Shown: piece after piece, positions 11,501 to 23,500 of the stretch
Layout of the letters: each line of letters starts with the position of its first letter
How positions within the stretch are numbered: position 1 is the first letter of the stretch
Assembly: GCA_038501785.1 (NCBI GenBank)
Contig: JBAMJR010000096.1
Location: 216,501 to 280,500 of the forward strand
Direction: 5' to 3'
Source: Myoxocephalus aenaeus
Lineage: Eukaryota > Chordata > Actinopteri > Perciformes > Cottidae
Length of the DNA stretch: 64,000 bases
Translations under genes and position numbers: made by a program
Notes under the pieces: model-generated
Database searches by the model: none
The model's input: the letters and a program-made list of their open reading frames with translations, nothing else
What the model was told of the DNA's origin: nothing

Positions 11501-14500
11501 TTCAGTGTACCTGACGCTCCTGAGGCACCAGAGGTCACCAAGATTGCCAAGGAAGAGATGACTGTGCAATGGTCAGAGCCTTCGAGAGATGGTGGAAAGC
11601 CAATCACAGGGTATCTGCTGGAGAAGAGGGAAGAGCACGCCGTTAGGTGGTCGCCTGTCAACAAGGATCCAATCCCTACAACTCGTTTCACAGTTACTGG
11701 ACTCCTGCCCCTCCATGACTACCAGTACAGAGTCAAGGCTGTCAATGAAATTGGCCATGGAAGCCCAAGCAAGCCTTCACGTGCCATCACTGCCAAGGAC
11801 ACCGTTGGTATGTAACCAATAATACATGTTTCAGTGTGTTCACGTGTTTGTAAAGAAATATAGCTCATGGTGGGATGCGCCTAATCCAGGGATTCATCAT
11901 CAAACATATGTATGTCTTCTTACAGAGCCTCCTGCACCCCCTACCAACATGAAGGTCCTGGACAGCACCAAGTCCTCCATCACCCTGGGCTGGACCAAGC
12001 CTGTATCAGATGGTGGAGCTCCTCTCATTGGCTACGTTGTAGAGATGAGGGCGCAGGGAAGTGCCAAGAAAGGAGACGATGGTTGGAAGAGGTGCAACGT
12101 GGCAGCTCAGCTGATCGTGTGCGAGTTCACAGTCTCGAGTCTGAACAACGAGCTTGTGTATGAGTTCAGAGTGTCAGCTCAGAACCAGGTGGGCATGAGC
12201 CTGCCCTGTGACCTGGAGGTTGGGGTGATCCCCAGGGAGATTCTAGGTGAGCACTTTGTTGAATTGTACCTGCTTCTATGATAACTAGATGAGTTCACAG
12301 TGCAACACAATAACATGGGGGAGGAACTAAGGATTAACATCAAGATGTGATCTGTAATTGCAAAATCAAGCTGGGTCTTTGCTGACTCTATTCCTTCAAC
12401 AGAGGCACCAGAGATTGATTTGGACGCAAGTTTGAAGCAGGGTCTGACGGTGAGAGCCGGCTGTCCAATCAGACTATGCGCCACCATCAGGGGTAGACCA
12501 GCTCCCCAGGTCACTTGGAGGAGGATGGGTATCGACAACGTGATCAGGAAGGGAAAAGTCGACATCATTGACACCATGACATTCCTGGTCATCCCCGACA
12601 GCACCCGCAATGACTCTGGCAAATACTGTCTGACGCTTCGCAGTCCTGCCGGAGAGAAGGCTGTGTTTGTCAGCGTGAAGGTTCTGGGTCAGTCCTGAGT
12701 TTCTTTTACTTATGCAGAAAAGTTCAACTGAGTTGCAGTCAATCACAAAAAGTGCAAACAAAGTCAAACAAAAATCAAACAAAATCCAAATGTCATGATC
12801 TTTTTTTCCTGACAGACACTCCGGGACCCGTGATGAATCTGGAAGCGACCGACATCAAACAGACATCAGCGATGCTGTGCTGGAGCCCTCCAGAGGTCGA
12901 TGGTGGCAGCGAAGTCACTCACTACATTGTTGAGAAGCGCGAGATCGACCGCAAGACGTGGGCAACTGTCAAGGCCGAAGTGGAGAAGGATAAGATTCCC
13001 TTCAAAGTCAGCGGTCTCACGCCGGGCACCGAGTACTACTTCAGAGTCACGGCTGTCAATGAGTATGGTTCTGGAGTTCCTAAGGTGTCGCCCACTTCCT
13101 ACATGGCCTCCGATCCTGTCAGTACGTATCATCTCTTAGTCACACAATGTGACAGCTCAGTTTACATCCTTCCTCTTTTCATTTGTCATTAGAACCACTT
13201 GAAGACACCTGTCTGTTTTACTTTTTCAGGCAAGCCCGATCCCTGTGAGAAGATCGAAGTTCTGGAGATCACCAAGAACAGTGCCGCAGTCGGCTGGGTG
13301 AAGCCCGCAAGAGATGGTGGTGCCAAGATTGATGGTTATGTCATAGAATACATTGAAGTCAAGCCTCCTCCCGAGCCTCCAGCACCTGCGGAGGTTTGTC
13401 TTCTGATCAAACAGATGTTTCTCTGACTGCTGCAATCATTTGTTGTTTTACATTTATAAAAATCTGTTCTGTTTTGTTATCGTACTGTAAGCACAGGATG
13501 CATGTGCTAAAAAACCCAACCCTCACTGCCAAGCTTATTTTCATATTATTGAGTACATTTTAAAGTGTTACTCTTCAACCATCAATTTTCCACAGGTTCC
13601 AGAGGGAGAGGAAGCTCCTCCACCACCTCCACCACCTGCAGTGGAAGAGGAGGATGCAGAACCTGAAAAGGAAGTGTGGAATTCCTACACCACAGTGAAA
13701 GGTTTGACGATCAGCATCAGCGGCCTGAAGGAGGGCAAGAGGTACAAGTTCAGAGTGGCTGCTAAGAACATCATGGGCCAGAGCTCGTTCACCGAGACCA
13801 GGCAGCCAATCGAGATCAAGGAACAGATGAGTAAGTGATTACGGCAGATTACTAAAGAAAGACATAGTTTTCTCATGATCAGGACTTCATTATTACTGGT
13901 TACTGTACTGGTGATACCAGTAGCATGCAGTACAGTGATCTACAGGAATAACACATTTCCAATCTAACGAGTCAAATTGTCCACCCCTGCAGTGGAACCA
14001 AAGATCGTCATGCCAGAGACAGTGAGCGCCAGAGCCGGAGCCAAGCTCAGAGTGGAGGCGCTGGTTTCTGGAAAACCCACCCCGGCCTGCAAGTGGATGC
14101 GTGGTGAGGACGCGGTGGTCCCGTCTAGCCGGCTGGCCGTGCACCAGTCTGGCAGCATGGTGGTCCTGATCATCAAAGACGTGTCGAGGACCGACAGTGG
14201 AGAGTACAGCCTGGTGGCTGAGAACAGCTCCTCAAGGGTAGTCGAGTCCCTGAAGATGGTCATTCGAGGTCAGTTACCCACAATTGGATAATATGGCGAA
14301 AATGAAAAAAGTTAGAATATAAAATTACCGACAAAATGACTTGGCATGATGGAGATTGCGCATGTTTAAATCAAACTTTTCTGTGTTTCAGACATCCCCG
14401 GCGCACCCGAAGGCCCCGTAGAGATCAGCGACATTGACGCTGATGCCTGCTCCCTGTCCTGGAACAAACCATTGGAGGACGGAGGCAGCAATATCACCAA

Positions 14501-17500
14501 CTATGTGGTGGAGAAATGTGATGTCACGAGAGGCGACTGGGTGACGGCAACCTCTTCTGGTCAGAAAACCAGTTGCAGGCTCGGGAAACTCATCCCTGGG
14601 AAGGAGTATGTGTTCCGTATCCGCGCTGAGAACCGCTTCGGGGTGTCAGACCCTGTTCAGTCCGAGAGGATGGTTGCAAAGTTTCCCTTCGGTAAGTGAA
14701 ATATGTCACCAGTGAGGTCCTGGATTAGCTTCAGATGTACGCATCTGGCTAAAGTTGATAGGTATCAAGTTAACGTTGAAGACAACATTCTGTTTTTTTG
14801 TCACCAGATGTCCCGAGTGAACCCCTCAGCTGCCGTATAAACAAGACCAACAAGGACTGCATGTTCGTTGCCTGGGATAAGCCCGAGAGCGACGGCGGCA
14901 GTCCCATCACAGGTTACTACATTGAGCGTAAGGAGAGGAACAGCCTGCTGTGGGTGAAGGCCAACGACAACGTCGTACGCACCACCGAGTACCCATGTGC
15001 CGGCCTCATCGAGGGCCTGGAATACACTTTCAGAGTGTCCGCCATCAACCGCGCTGGCCAGGGCAAACCAAGCAAGAAGACTGACTTTATCACGGCGAGA
15101 ACGCCTGTTGGTACGTTTGCCACCTCCACAACACCACCTACATAAAATGCTTTATTTTAATAATTGAATCCTGTTTCCTTACGTATGCACATTTGATTAT
15201 TTGTTTAACAGATACTCCAGGTAAACCTGAGATCCTGGATGTAACCAAGAACTCTGTCACTCTGGTTTGGACCCGTCCCAAGAACGACGGCGGTAGCAAG
15301 ATCATTGGCTACTACGTGGAGGCCATGCGGGTGCCAGGAGACACCTGGATACGCTGCAACACCAGCAGCCAGAACGTCCCAAGAGAGGAGTATACAGTGA
15401 CTGGTCTGGAGAGAGACCTGCAGTACCAGTTCAGAGTCATCGCCAAAACTGCTGTCAATATGAGCAAACCCTCTGAGCCCACAGACCCTGTGTTGGTCTG
15501 TGCCGAGAATGGTGAGAGGTTTTGATGTGACCCTCCTGACCAGGCTGATTAACCAGTCACTACAATAACAACATTACCATAAGCGTGTTACTTTAAAACT
15601 GAAACCTAGAGATTCCCTCACAGATCCAAGTCTTAACACTTCTTTATCTCGTCTCTATAAACACAGTTCCTCCGAGGGTGGAGCTCAATGCTAAGATGCA
15701 GAAAGGTTTGAAGGTGAAGGCCGGATCCACAATCCTCCTGGAGGCTGAGGTGTTCGGTAAGCCCATGCCCAGAGTGACGTGGAAGAGAGCTGATGACAAC
15801 CTGAAATCAGGTGAAGGCCAGATCCTCAGCCACGAGAGGAATCACTTCCAGCTGGAGATGATGGAAGTCACCAAGGAGCACACAGAAACCTATGTCATCC
15901 TGGCCGAGAACGCTAGCGGCTCCAAGACTGCCGAAATCCAGGTCAACGTCCTGGGTGAGTCATCGTGTCTTTAGAAATGTCTGTTGAAACTCTACCAGTA
16001 CATCAGTTAAAGTATGGTTGTGTATTTGTATTAGCTGTATGTGCACACGGCTTCACCATCAACACGTTGGGCTCAGTTGGGTAATATTTCATTATTTTGT
16101 GTCTCCTTAGACGTGCCCGGCCCTCCTGCCAGTGCCAAATGCGTTGAGGTGTTTGCCACCAGTATCAAGATGTCCTGGGAGCCTCCTCTGAAGGACGGTG
16201 GCGCTCCCATCAACAACTACATTTTGGATAAGCGTGAAACCAGCCGAGCTAACTGGGCCCAGGTCTCCGCCAAGATCAAAGGCAATGGCCTTGAGTTCAA
16301 TGTGGAGAAGCTGATTGAGGGTCGCGAGTACCAGTTCCGAATCCGTGCTGAGAACACATGGGGAGTCGGAGACGCCCTCATCACCAACCCCGTCGTTGCC
16401 AAGAACCCGTTCAGTAAGTCATTACCAGCATTTTCTCTGGGTATTGCATTGCAACATCAATGATAGAAATCAGTGCGGCAGTTTAAACTGGGTCTCATAC
16501 TGTGATATGAGTTTGACAAGCCAAACCAGCTTACTGTAACGCATTTTCTAAACATCTAAAGCGCCTCATCACAATGAGTGCAGACCTGGTTGCTTATTTC
16601 AAACTTGAAATACTGAATTTCATATCTAAACGGAAACCTAAACTGTGGTGTCTCTTCCAGCTGTCCCTGGCCCTTGCGAGGCCCCAGTGATCACCAATGT
16701 GAGCAAAGATCGTATGACAGTGAGTTGGAAGGAGCCTGCCGATGATGGAAAGTCCACCATCCTGGGTTACATGCTGGAAAAGAAAGAGTCCAAGGAGCTA
16801 AACTGGACCAAGCTGACCCGGAAGCCCATGACAGAGAGGAGCCTGGAGGTCACAGGCCTCACAGAGGGAGCTGAGTACGAGTTCAGAGTCAGTGCCGTCA
16901 ACGTGGCAGGAGTGGGCAAGCCCAGCGAGCCCTCCGCTGGCACCACGGCACAGAATCCTATCAGTGAGTCCTGTAGTAATATGTAATGTGTAATAGTAAT
17001 ATGTGTTGTTGCTCACAGAGAGCAAAGGTCCTCTGAATGTAGACCAACCTGTGTAAATGTGCTCTTCCCCAGCTCCTCCTGGCCCTGTTGTGAACCCCAG
17101 TGTGACAGAAACAACCAACAGCACCATCAGCCTCAGCTGGACCGCACCGGCCAACAATGGTGGAAGCCCCATCATTGGATACTTGGTGGAAAACAAGACG
17201 ACCGACACCACAGACTGGATCCGCTGCAACGTCCCCAGGAGCCTGCAGGACACCAGCTACGTCATCCAGAACCTCGTCCACAAGGCCGAGTACCAGTGCC
17301 GCATCACTGCCGTCAACAAGGTTGGCTTCGGCGAGCCAGTTGAAGTCCCCGGCACGCATGTTGCCAAAAACATCATCAGTACGTATGACTTAAATTTCTT
17401 GAACTGCATTTATTTGTAAGACATAACAAGGTATACAATATACCTGTTTTTATCTAAAACTGGCCCAGACCTGGGTTTGAATCAAAAGGTCCTGGTGTAT

Positions 17501-20500
17501 TTCAATTGACAACGTAGAATACTTAATATATAATATATTCCTGAGCAAAGCATTGTATTCTAATAATGTGTTTATTATAAAAGGGCACTCAATGAGCAGT
17601 TTTTTGCTCCATTTGCATGTAGAATATGAGGCTTTCACAGCTAAGATAACAATAAGACCCTTACCTCACACTCATAAACTATCCCTGTGTGTTCCTGCAG
17701 TCGCTCCAGAGGCGGAGCTGAGTGCGGAGCTGAAGGAAGGCCTGGAGCTGCGTGCCGGTGCCACCATGAGGCTGCATGCCATCATCAAGGGCAGTCCCAT
17801 TCCCAAGAGCACCTGGGCAAAGATGAACACCAACCTCAAGGACCGTCAGGGCGTGGTCATTAAATACACCAGCACTGACGCCCTGGTGGTGGTGGAGAAT
17901 GTCAACAGATACGATGCTGGCAAATACATTCTGAACCTCGAGTGCTTGGCTGGCGTAAAGATGTACACCGTTGTTGTCAAGGTTATTGGTGAGTGAAGGA
18001 CTTTCCTTGTTTATTCACTAAGTGAATGCATTCATCTTTGAGACTGACTGACACTCAGGGTTGGACACGTCAGAATAAGGAATGTGTTCCAGGTTTCGGT
18101 CCATATGGGACACTGTTGACGTGATGTTGTACTCTCCAGATACCCCCGGCCCACCAGTCAACCTCACGGTGAAGGAGTCAAACAAAGACAGCGCCTCCAT
18201 CTACTGGGACGCTCCTCTGCTTAACGGTGGCTTTGAAGTCACTCACTACATCGTGGAGAAGCGTGACACTGAGAGGAAGGCCTGGTCCATCATCTCCAAC
18301 AACTGCACCAAGACCTTGTTCAAGGTGCCGGACCTGGACGCCGGGCGGTCCTACTGTTTCAGAGTGTCGGCGGTTAACGAGCTCGGTGCTGGAGAGAGCT
18401 GCGAGACCGCCGACTCAGTCAAAGCGTCTGGTGGGTTGGACGACAGCAGATTTTGTGCTTCTCTCCTGTTTTGTTCTTCCAAATATCATACTCACTGCGC
18501 TCATTTTCACTGTTCCAGAGGAGCCTGGGGCCGTCATGGACTTCAAGACTCTGCTGGTCACCAAGTACTCTTGCACTCTGAGCTGGAAGAAACCCCTCAC
18601 CGATGGAGGCAGCCGCATCATCTGCTACGTGCTGGAGGTTCTCAATGGTGACGACAAGTACAAGGAGCTGATGAGGTCCAAGAACATGCAGTACAGCGCC
18701 AAGGACCTAGTGGAGGGCAAAGAGTACACCTACCGAGTCAAGGCCGTGAACGACTCAGGAGAGAGCGCTGCCAAGGAGCTGAAGGTGGTCGCCAAAGACC
18801 AGATCAGTAAGTGACCGTCCAGATTCATTAAAGTTACAGAGAAATAACCATTGAGGAATTGTTAAAAGGTTCTCAATTCTTAATTTGGAGCATAGAGATT
18901 TCCTCCAAGCGGCTCTCAACATGGCAATGGCTGAGCCAGTGGACAGCTAATAGTGTTTACCTGAGGGGGAACCAGAGGGTGGGCGCTATGCTTCTATAGC
19001 GACGTCGTCGATCGGGAGGATACATAGATCATAGTAGTTTGATGAGATATTAATGATGTAAATATTGTTTCAAGAACCTTTTCATGTAACGTTTTGAAAT
19101 ACTCTCTGCAGTTCCTCCCAGCTGTGACTTGAGGGAGCTGCCCGACATGTGCTACATTGCCAAGGAGGGCAGCATCGTCCGTCTGAAGATCCCGATCATC
19201 GGCAAACCCACTCCCAAGGTCTCCTGGAAGAAGGGAGATGAGGAGAACCTGACCGACACCGGCCGAGTGTGCGCAGAGTCGTCTGCAGTCAACACCACCC
19301 TCCTGATCAGAGACTGCCAGAGGAGCGATGCTTCCAAGTACACCATCACCCTGAGGAACAGCGCTGGAAGCAAGGAGTCCACTATCTTCATTAGGTAGCA
19401 ATCAAACTGTCCCAGAATATAATTGCACATGAAGAATAAGTGGATATTATATCCATACATTACTGGCTATGTATAAATATTTCAATCCCTTGTCTCCTTT
19501 CAGGGTGGTGGGTAAACCTGGCATTCCTATTGGACCCATTAAGTTCAAAGATGTTACGGCCGACGGTGCTACGCTGAAGTGGGTCGCTCCTAAGGACGAC
19601 GGTGGCTCAGAGATCACAAACTACATCCTAGAAAAGAGGGACTCGGTCACCCACATGTGGGTGACTGTGTGCTCCACTGTGGAGACCAACACCATGAGGG
19701 TGACGGGTCTCCACGAGGGCACAGAGTACATCTTCAGAGTCTGTGCTGAGAACAAGTACGGCGTTGGAGAGGGACTCAAGTCTGAGCCAATCGTTGCTAA
19801 ACATCCATTCAGTAAGTGACTGGAACTGATATTTTAAAAGCTCAATGTTTAAAGTGTTGAACTTACAAGTTGAGCTTGTCCTGACTGTACGATGTCCCTG
19901 TTTTCCTCCAGATGTTCCTGATGCTCCTCTTCCACCTCAAGTCATGAGCATGCGCCACAACTCTGCTTACCTGGCCTGGTCTGACCCCAGGAAGACTGGA
20001 GGGTCTCCCATCACAGGTGCAGTCAGCTTGAACATTTCACTTACCTAACGTCTGTTATTTTGTCTTAAATTATTACGGTGTGCCGGTTTAACGTTAACGA
20101 GTGACTGGTGAACTGAACCAGACCGGGGTTACGGCATGTTTCATCACGTTACGGTTTTTTACAAGCAAGACTGAACTGTAACGGAACATAAAGTAACTTT
20201 AACGACAATACACAACCAAACACGTTAGCTAACGTGATAACAAGCTGACTAGCTTCCATTAAAAACAAGTTTGAGGGAAATGAAGACGCTGGAGACATCT
20301 TAACGCTGATTGGCCAAGACTCGACACAACAAAGATGTTCTATCTTTGCGAAGATGACGACCTCGCCTTTTCTCGTGTCTCACTCCAATCTCAGAAACGC
20401 TGGCGGTCAGTTGTTTCGCTCTTTTTTTTTTCCTCTGCTACTTATTGACTGGCGTAATAATCGCGCGACACAACGAATCGATAATGAAATTCGTTGCCAA

Positions 20501-23500
20501 CACTTTTGATAATCGATTTTTATCGATTTTATCGATTCGTTGTTGCAGCCCTAGTATACATTCAATTCAATTCAATTCAGTTTATTTTATATAGCCCAAC
20601 ATCACAAATACAAGTTTGCCTCAGAGGGCTTTACAATCTGTACACATAACATCCCTGTCCCGGGACCTCACATCGGATCAGGAAAAACTCCCCTAAAGAG
20701 ATAGTAAAAACCCTTTCACAGGGAAAAAAGGGAAGAAACCTGAGGGAGAGCAACAGAGGAGGATCCCTCTCCTGATGGACAGAAGCAATAGATGTCATGT
20801 GGCCAGAATGAATAGCGGAGTTACAGCACATTCAATGAATATGACAGAAATTATTCATATAATGAGTATTAGGCATGGTCCATGATCCTGATAATCCATG
20901 AAGCAGAAGGCGGTAGAGAGGAGGGGGGCATCAGCAGGGCCATGGCAGCGGGTAAGACCGGTTCCAGGCCGGTTCCATCAGCAGGGCCATGGCAGCAGGT
21001 AGGACCGGTTCCAGGCCGGTTCCATCAGCAGGGCCATGGTAGCAGGCAGGACCAGTTCCAGGCAGCCATGGATCCATGGCAGGACCGGGGGGCAGGACCG
21101 GGGGGCAGGACCCGGGGCAGGACCCGGGGCAGGACCCGGGTCCAGGCAGCCATGAATCCATGGAAAAGGAAAGTAGAGTTAGTAATGTGCATTGAAGGGA
21201 CAATAGTTTATCCAGATGGAGAGAAAGAGGAGAGGAGGAGTGAAAAAGGAAGAGAAGAGGAGCGAAAGAGGAAGAGAAGAGGAGCGAAAGAGGAAGAGAA
21301 GAGGAGCGAAAGAGGAAGAGAAGAGGAGCTCAGTGTATCCTAAGATGTCCCCCAGCAGTCTAGGCCTATAGCAGCATATCTAGGGGCTGGACCAGGGCAA
21401 ACCTGAGCCAGCCCTAACTATAAGCCTGAAACAGCCCTAACTATAAGCGCTATCAAAGAGGAAAGTCTTAAGTCTACTCTTAAATGAGGTGACCGTGTCT
21501 GCACCCCGGACTGAAAGTGGAAGCTGATTCCACAGAAGAGGAGCCCGATAACTGAAAGCTCTAGCCCCCAACCTACTTTTTAAGACTCTGGGAACCACAA
21601 GTAACCCTGCATTCAGTGAGCGTAACGCTCTGGTGGGGTAATATGGCACTATAAGCTCTTTAAGATATGATGGTGCATCACCAGCTAAGGCTTTATAGGT
21701 GAGGAGGAGGATTTTACATGCAGGTAGCCAGGCAGGTAGACAGGTAGCCAGGCAGGTAGCTAGGCAGGTAGACAGGTATACATGCAGGTAGACAGGCAGG
21801 TAGACAGGTATACATGCAGGTAGACAGGCAGGTAGACAGGTAGCCAGGCAGGTAGCCAGGCAGGTAGACAGGTAGACAGGCAGGTAGCCAGGCAGGTAGC
21901 CAGGTATACATGCAGGTAGACATGTAGGTAGCCAGGCAGGTAGACAGGCAGCCCGTCCAATCATCACATGCTCTCTGAACCAAATGATGGAACAGCTTCT
22001 TACACCTGCGACAGCCACGGATTTTCTTATTTTCCTACTCAGTGCATTGTGATCCATTGATTCCTTTCAAGATGTAATGAGGATTCCAACAAAACCTCTT
22101 CAACCCTGCCTTAAAAGTGAACATGATCTTGATGTGGATTATGTTTGTTTCCCCCCTTTGTGCTACATTCAGGCTACCACGTTGAGTTCAAGGAGAGGAA
22201 CAGCATGTTGTGGAAGAGAGCGAGCCCATCTGCTTTGAGGATGAAGGAACACAAGGTGACTGGGCTGACTGAAGGTCTGGAATACGAGTTCAGAGTCATG
22301 GCCAACAACCTGGCTGGCACCGGAAGACCAAGCGCTCCCACCGATCCACAGGTGGCACTGGATCCCATTGGTGAGTGTACGAGTGGCAACAAGTTATATA
22401 AATGACTGATTCTGTAAAATATGCAACAATGCATTAATATATGTGTACCTGTGTCATTAGATGCACCTGGGAAACCTGATGTGATCAGCATCACCCGCAG
22501 CACCGTGACCATGCAGTGGACCGAGCCACAGTCCGATGGCGGCCACCGACTGACCGGCTACGTCGTTGAGAAGCGCGACCTGCCTTCTAAGATCTGGGTG
22601 AAGGCCAACAACGTTAATGTTGTGGAGCCTGCATTCACTGTCACCGATTTGCAGGAGGGCTGTAAATATGAATTCAGAATCAGAGCAAAGAATTCTGCCG
22701 GCGCCATCAGCCCGCCCTCCGAGCAGACAGATACTATAATCTGCGCAGATGAATATGGTGAGATATAAAACTACCACTAAGATCTTGTCTCACTTGCATC
22801 TTAACATATCTTCATTGATTATCTCGGCACAATGCGTGATCAATAAAGTCTTTCCTCTTTTGTCCAACAGCTGCCCCAACCATTATTATTGAAGCTCAGG
22901 TAAAGGAGGGTCTGACTGTCCGAGCCGGCGATACTATTGTCATCACTGCCACAAGCATTTTAGGCAAACCTGCACCAACCTCATGCTGGTCAAAGGGAGG
23001 AAAGTATTTCAAACCCTCTGACCTTGTTCATATTGAGACCACGGCAACTTCCTCCACTCTATCCGTCAAGTATGCCGGGAGGAAGGACTCTGGGGAGTAC
23101 ATCATCACTGCCAGCAATCCCTTTGGTGTAAAGGAAGAAACCGTCAAAGTCACCGTTCTGGATGTTCCTGGAGTTCCTGGACCCATTGAAACCAGTGGGG
23201 TCTCCTCTGAAAAGGTGACTCTTACCTGGACAGCTCCTACCGAGGATGGAGGCTCTCCTATCAAGTATTACACCATTGAGAAGAGAGAAACCAGCCGCCT
23301 GCTCTGGACTATCCTGGAGGAGAAGGTCATCGACTGTCACTATGTCGCTACCAAGCTTATCCAAGGCAATGAGTACTTCTTCAGAGTCTCTGCTGTGAAC
23401 CAGTACGGTGCCGGTGAGGCATCTCACTCTGAGGCAGTCAAGATGGTTGATAGATTCGGTAGGTGCAGTTAGTTTCTCAATTCATCTTATATCCTACATC

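Larger units (their letters stand above)
12403..17378 (+). other. ttn: C-zone super-repeat 1 (exons w21-w32)
   Basis: Eleven domains in twelve exons: w21 Ig, w22 Fn, w23/24 Fn, w25 Ig, w26-w28 Fn, w29 Ig, w30-w32 Fn. The phase of the repeat is fixed by matching position signatures with the giant exon (ERNS.LW at position 6, ETSR at position 9). Confidence 0.88.
20555..21716 (-). mobile_element. LINE retrotransposon 3' end (L2/Maui-like), truncated
   Basis: On the minus strand the last coding part of a LINE second ORF is followed by a long 3' UTR that ends in short ATTGAATTGAATTGAATG repeats at about 20560-20580, a tail style typical of L2-clade elements. 5'-truncated, as most LINE copies are. 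The 3' UTR itself contains three tandem arrays. The clade is inferred from general appearance and needs a repeat-library search. Confidence 0.65.
20017..22172 (+). other. Large intron (2,156 bp) filled with mobile and tandem repeats
   Basis: It splits one Fn3 between 'SPITG' and 'YHVEFKERN'. It holds a hAT-like end, a minus-strand LINE 3' end and four separate tandem arrays, listed individually. 21956-22172 shows nothing I can name. Confidence 0.9.

Noticed and set aside
13596..13677. Intron or frame error suspected at the poly-proline stretch
   Set aside because: The frame is continuous, the Fn3 resumes correctly afterwards, and equivalent loops occur in other Fn3 domains of the giant exon.
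21437..22057. A 206-residue minus-strand gene in the large intron
   Set aside because: Only the last 90 or so residues are LINE-like; the rest is the CAGGTAG minisatellite. Annotated as a dead LINE fragment.
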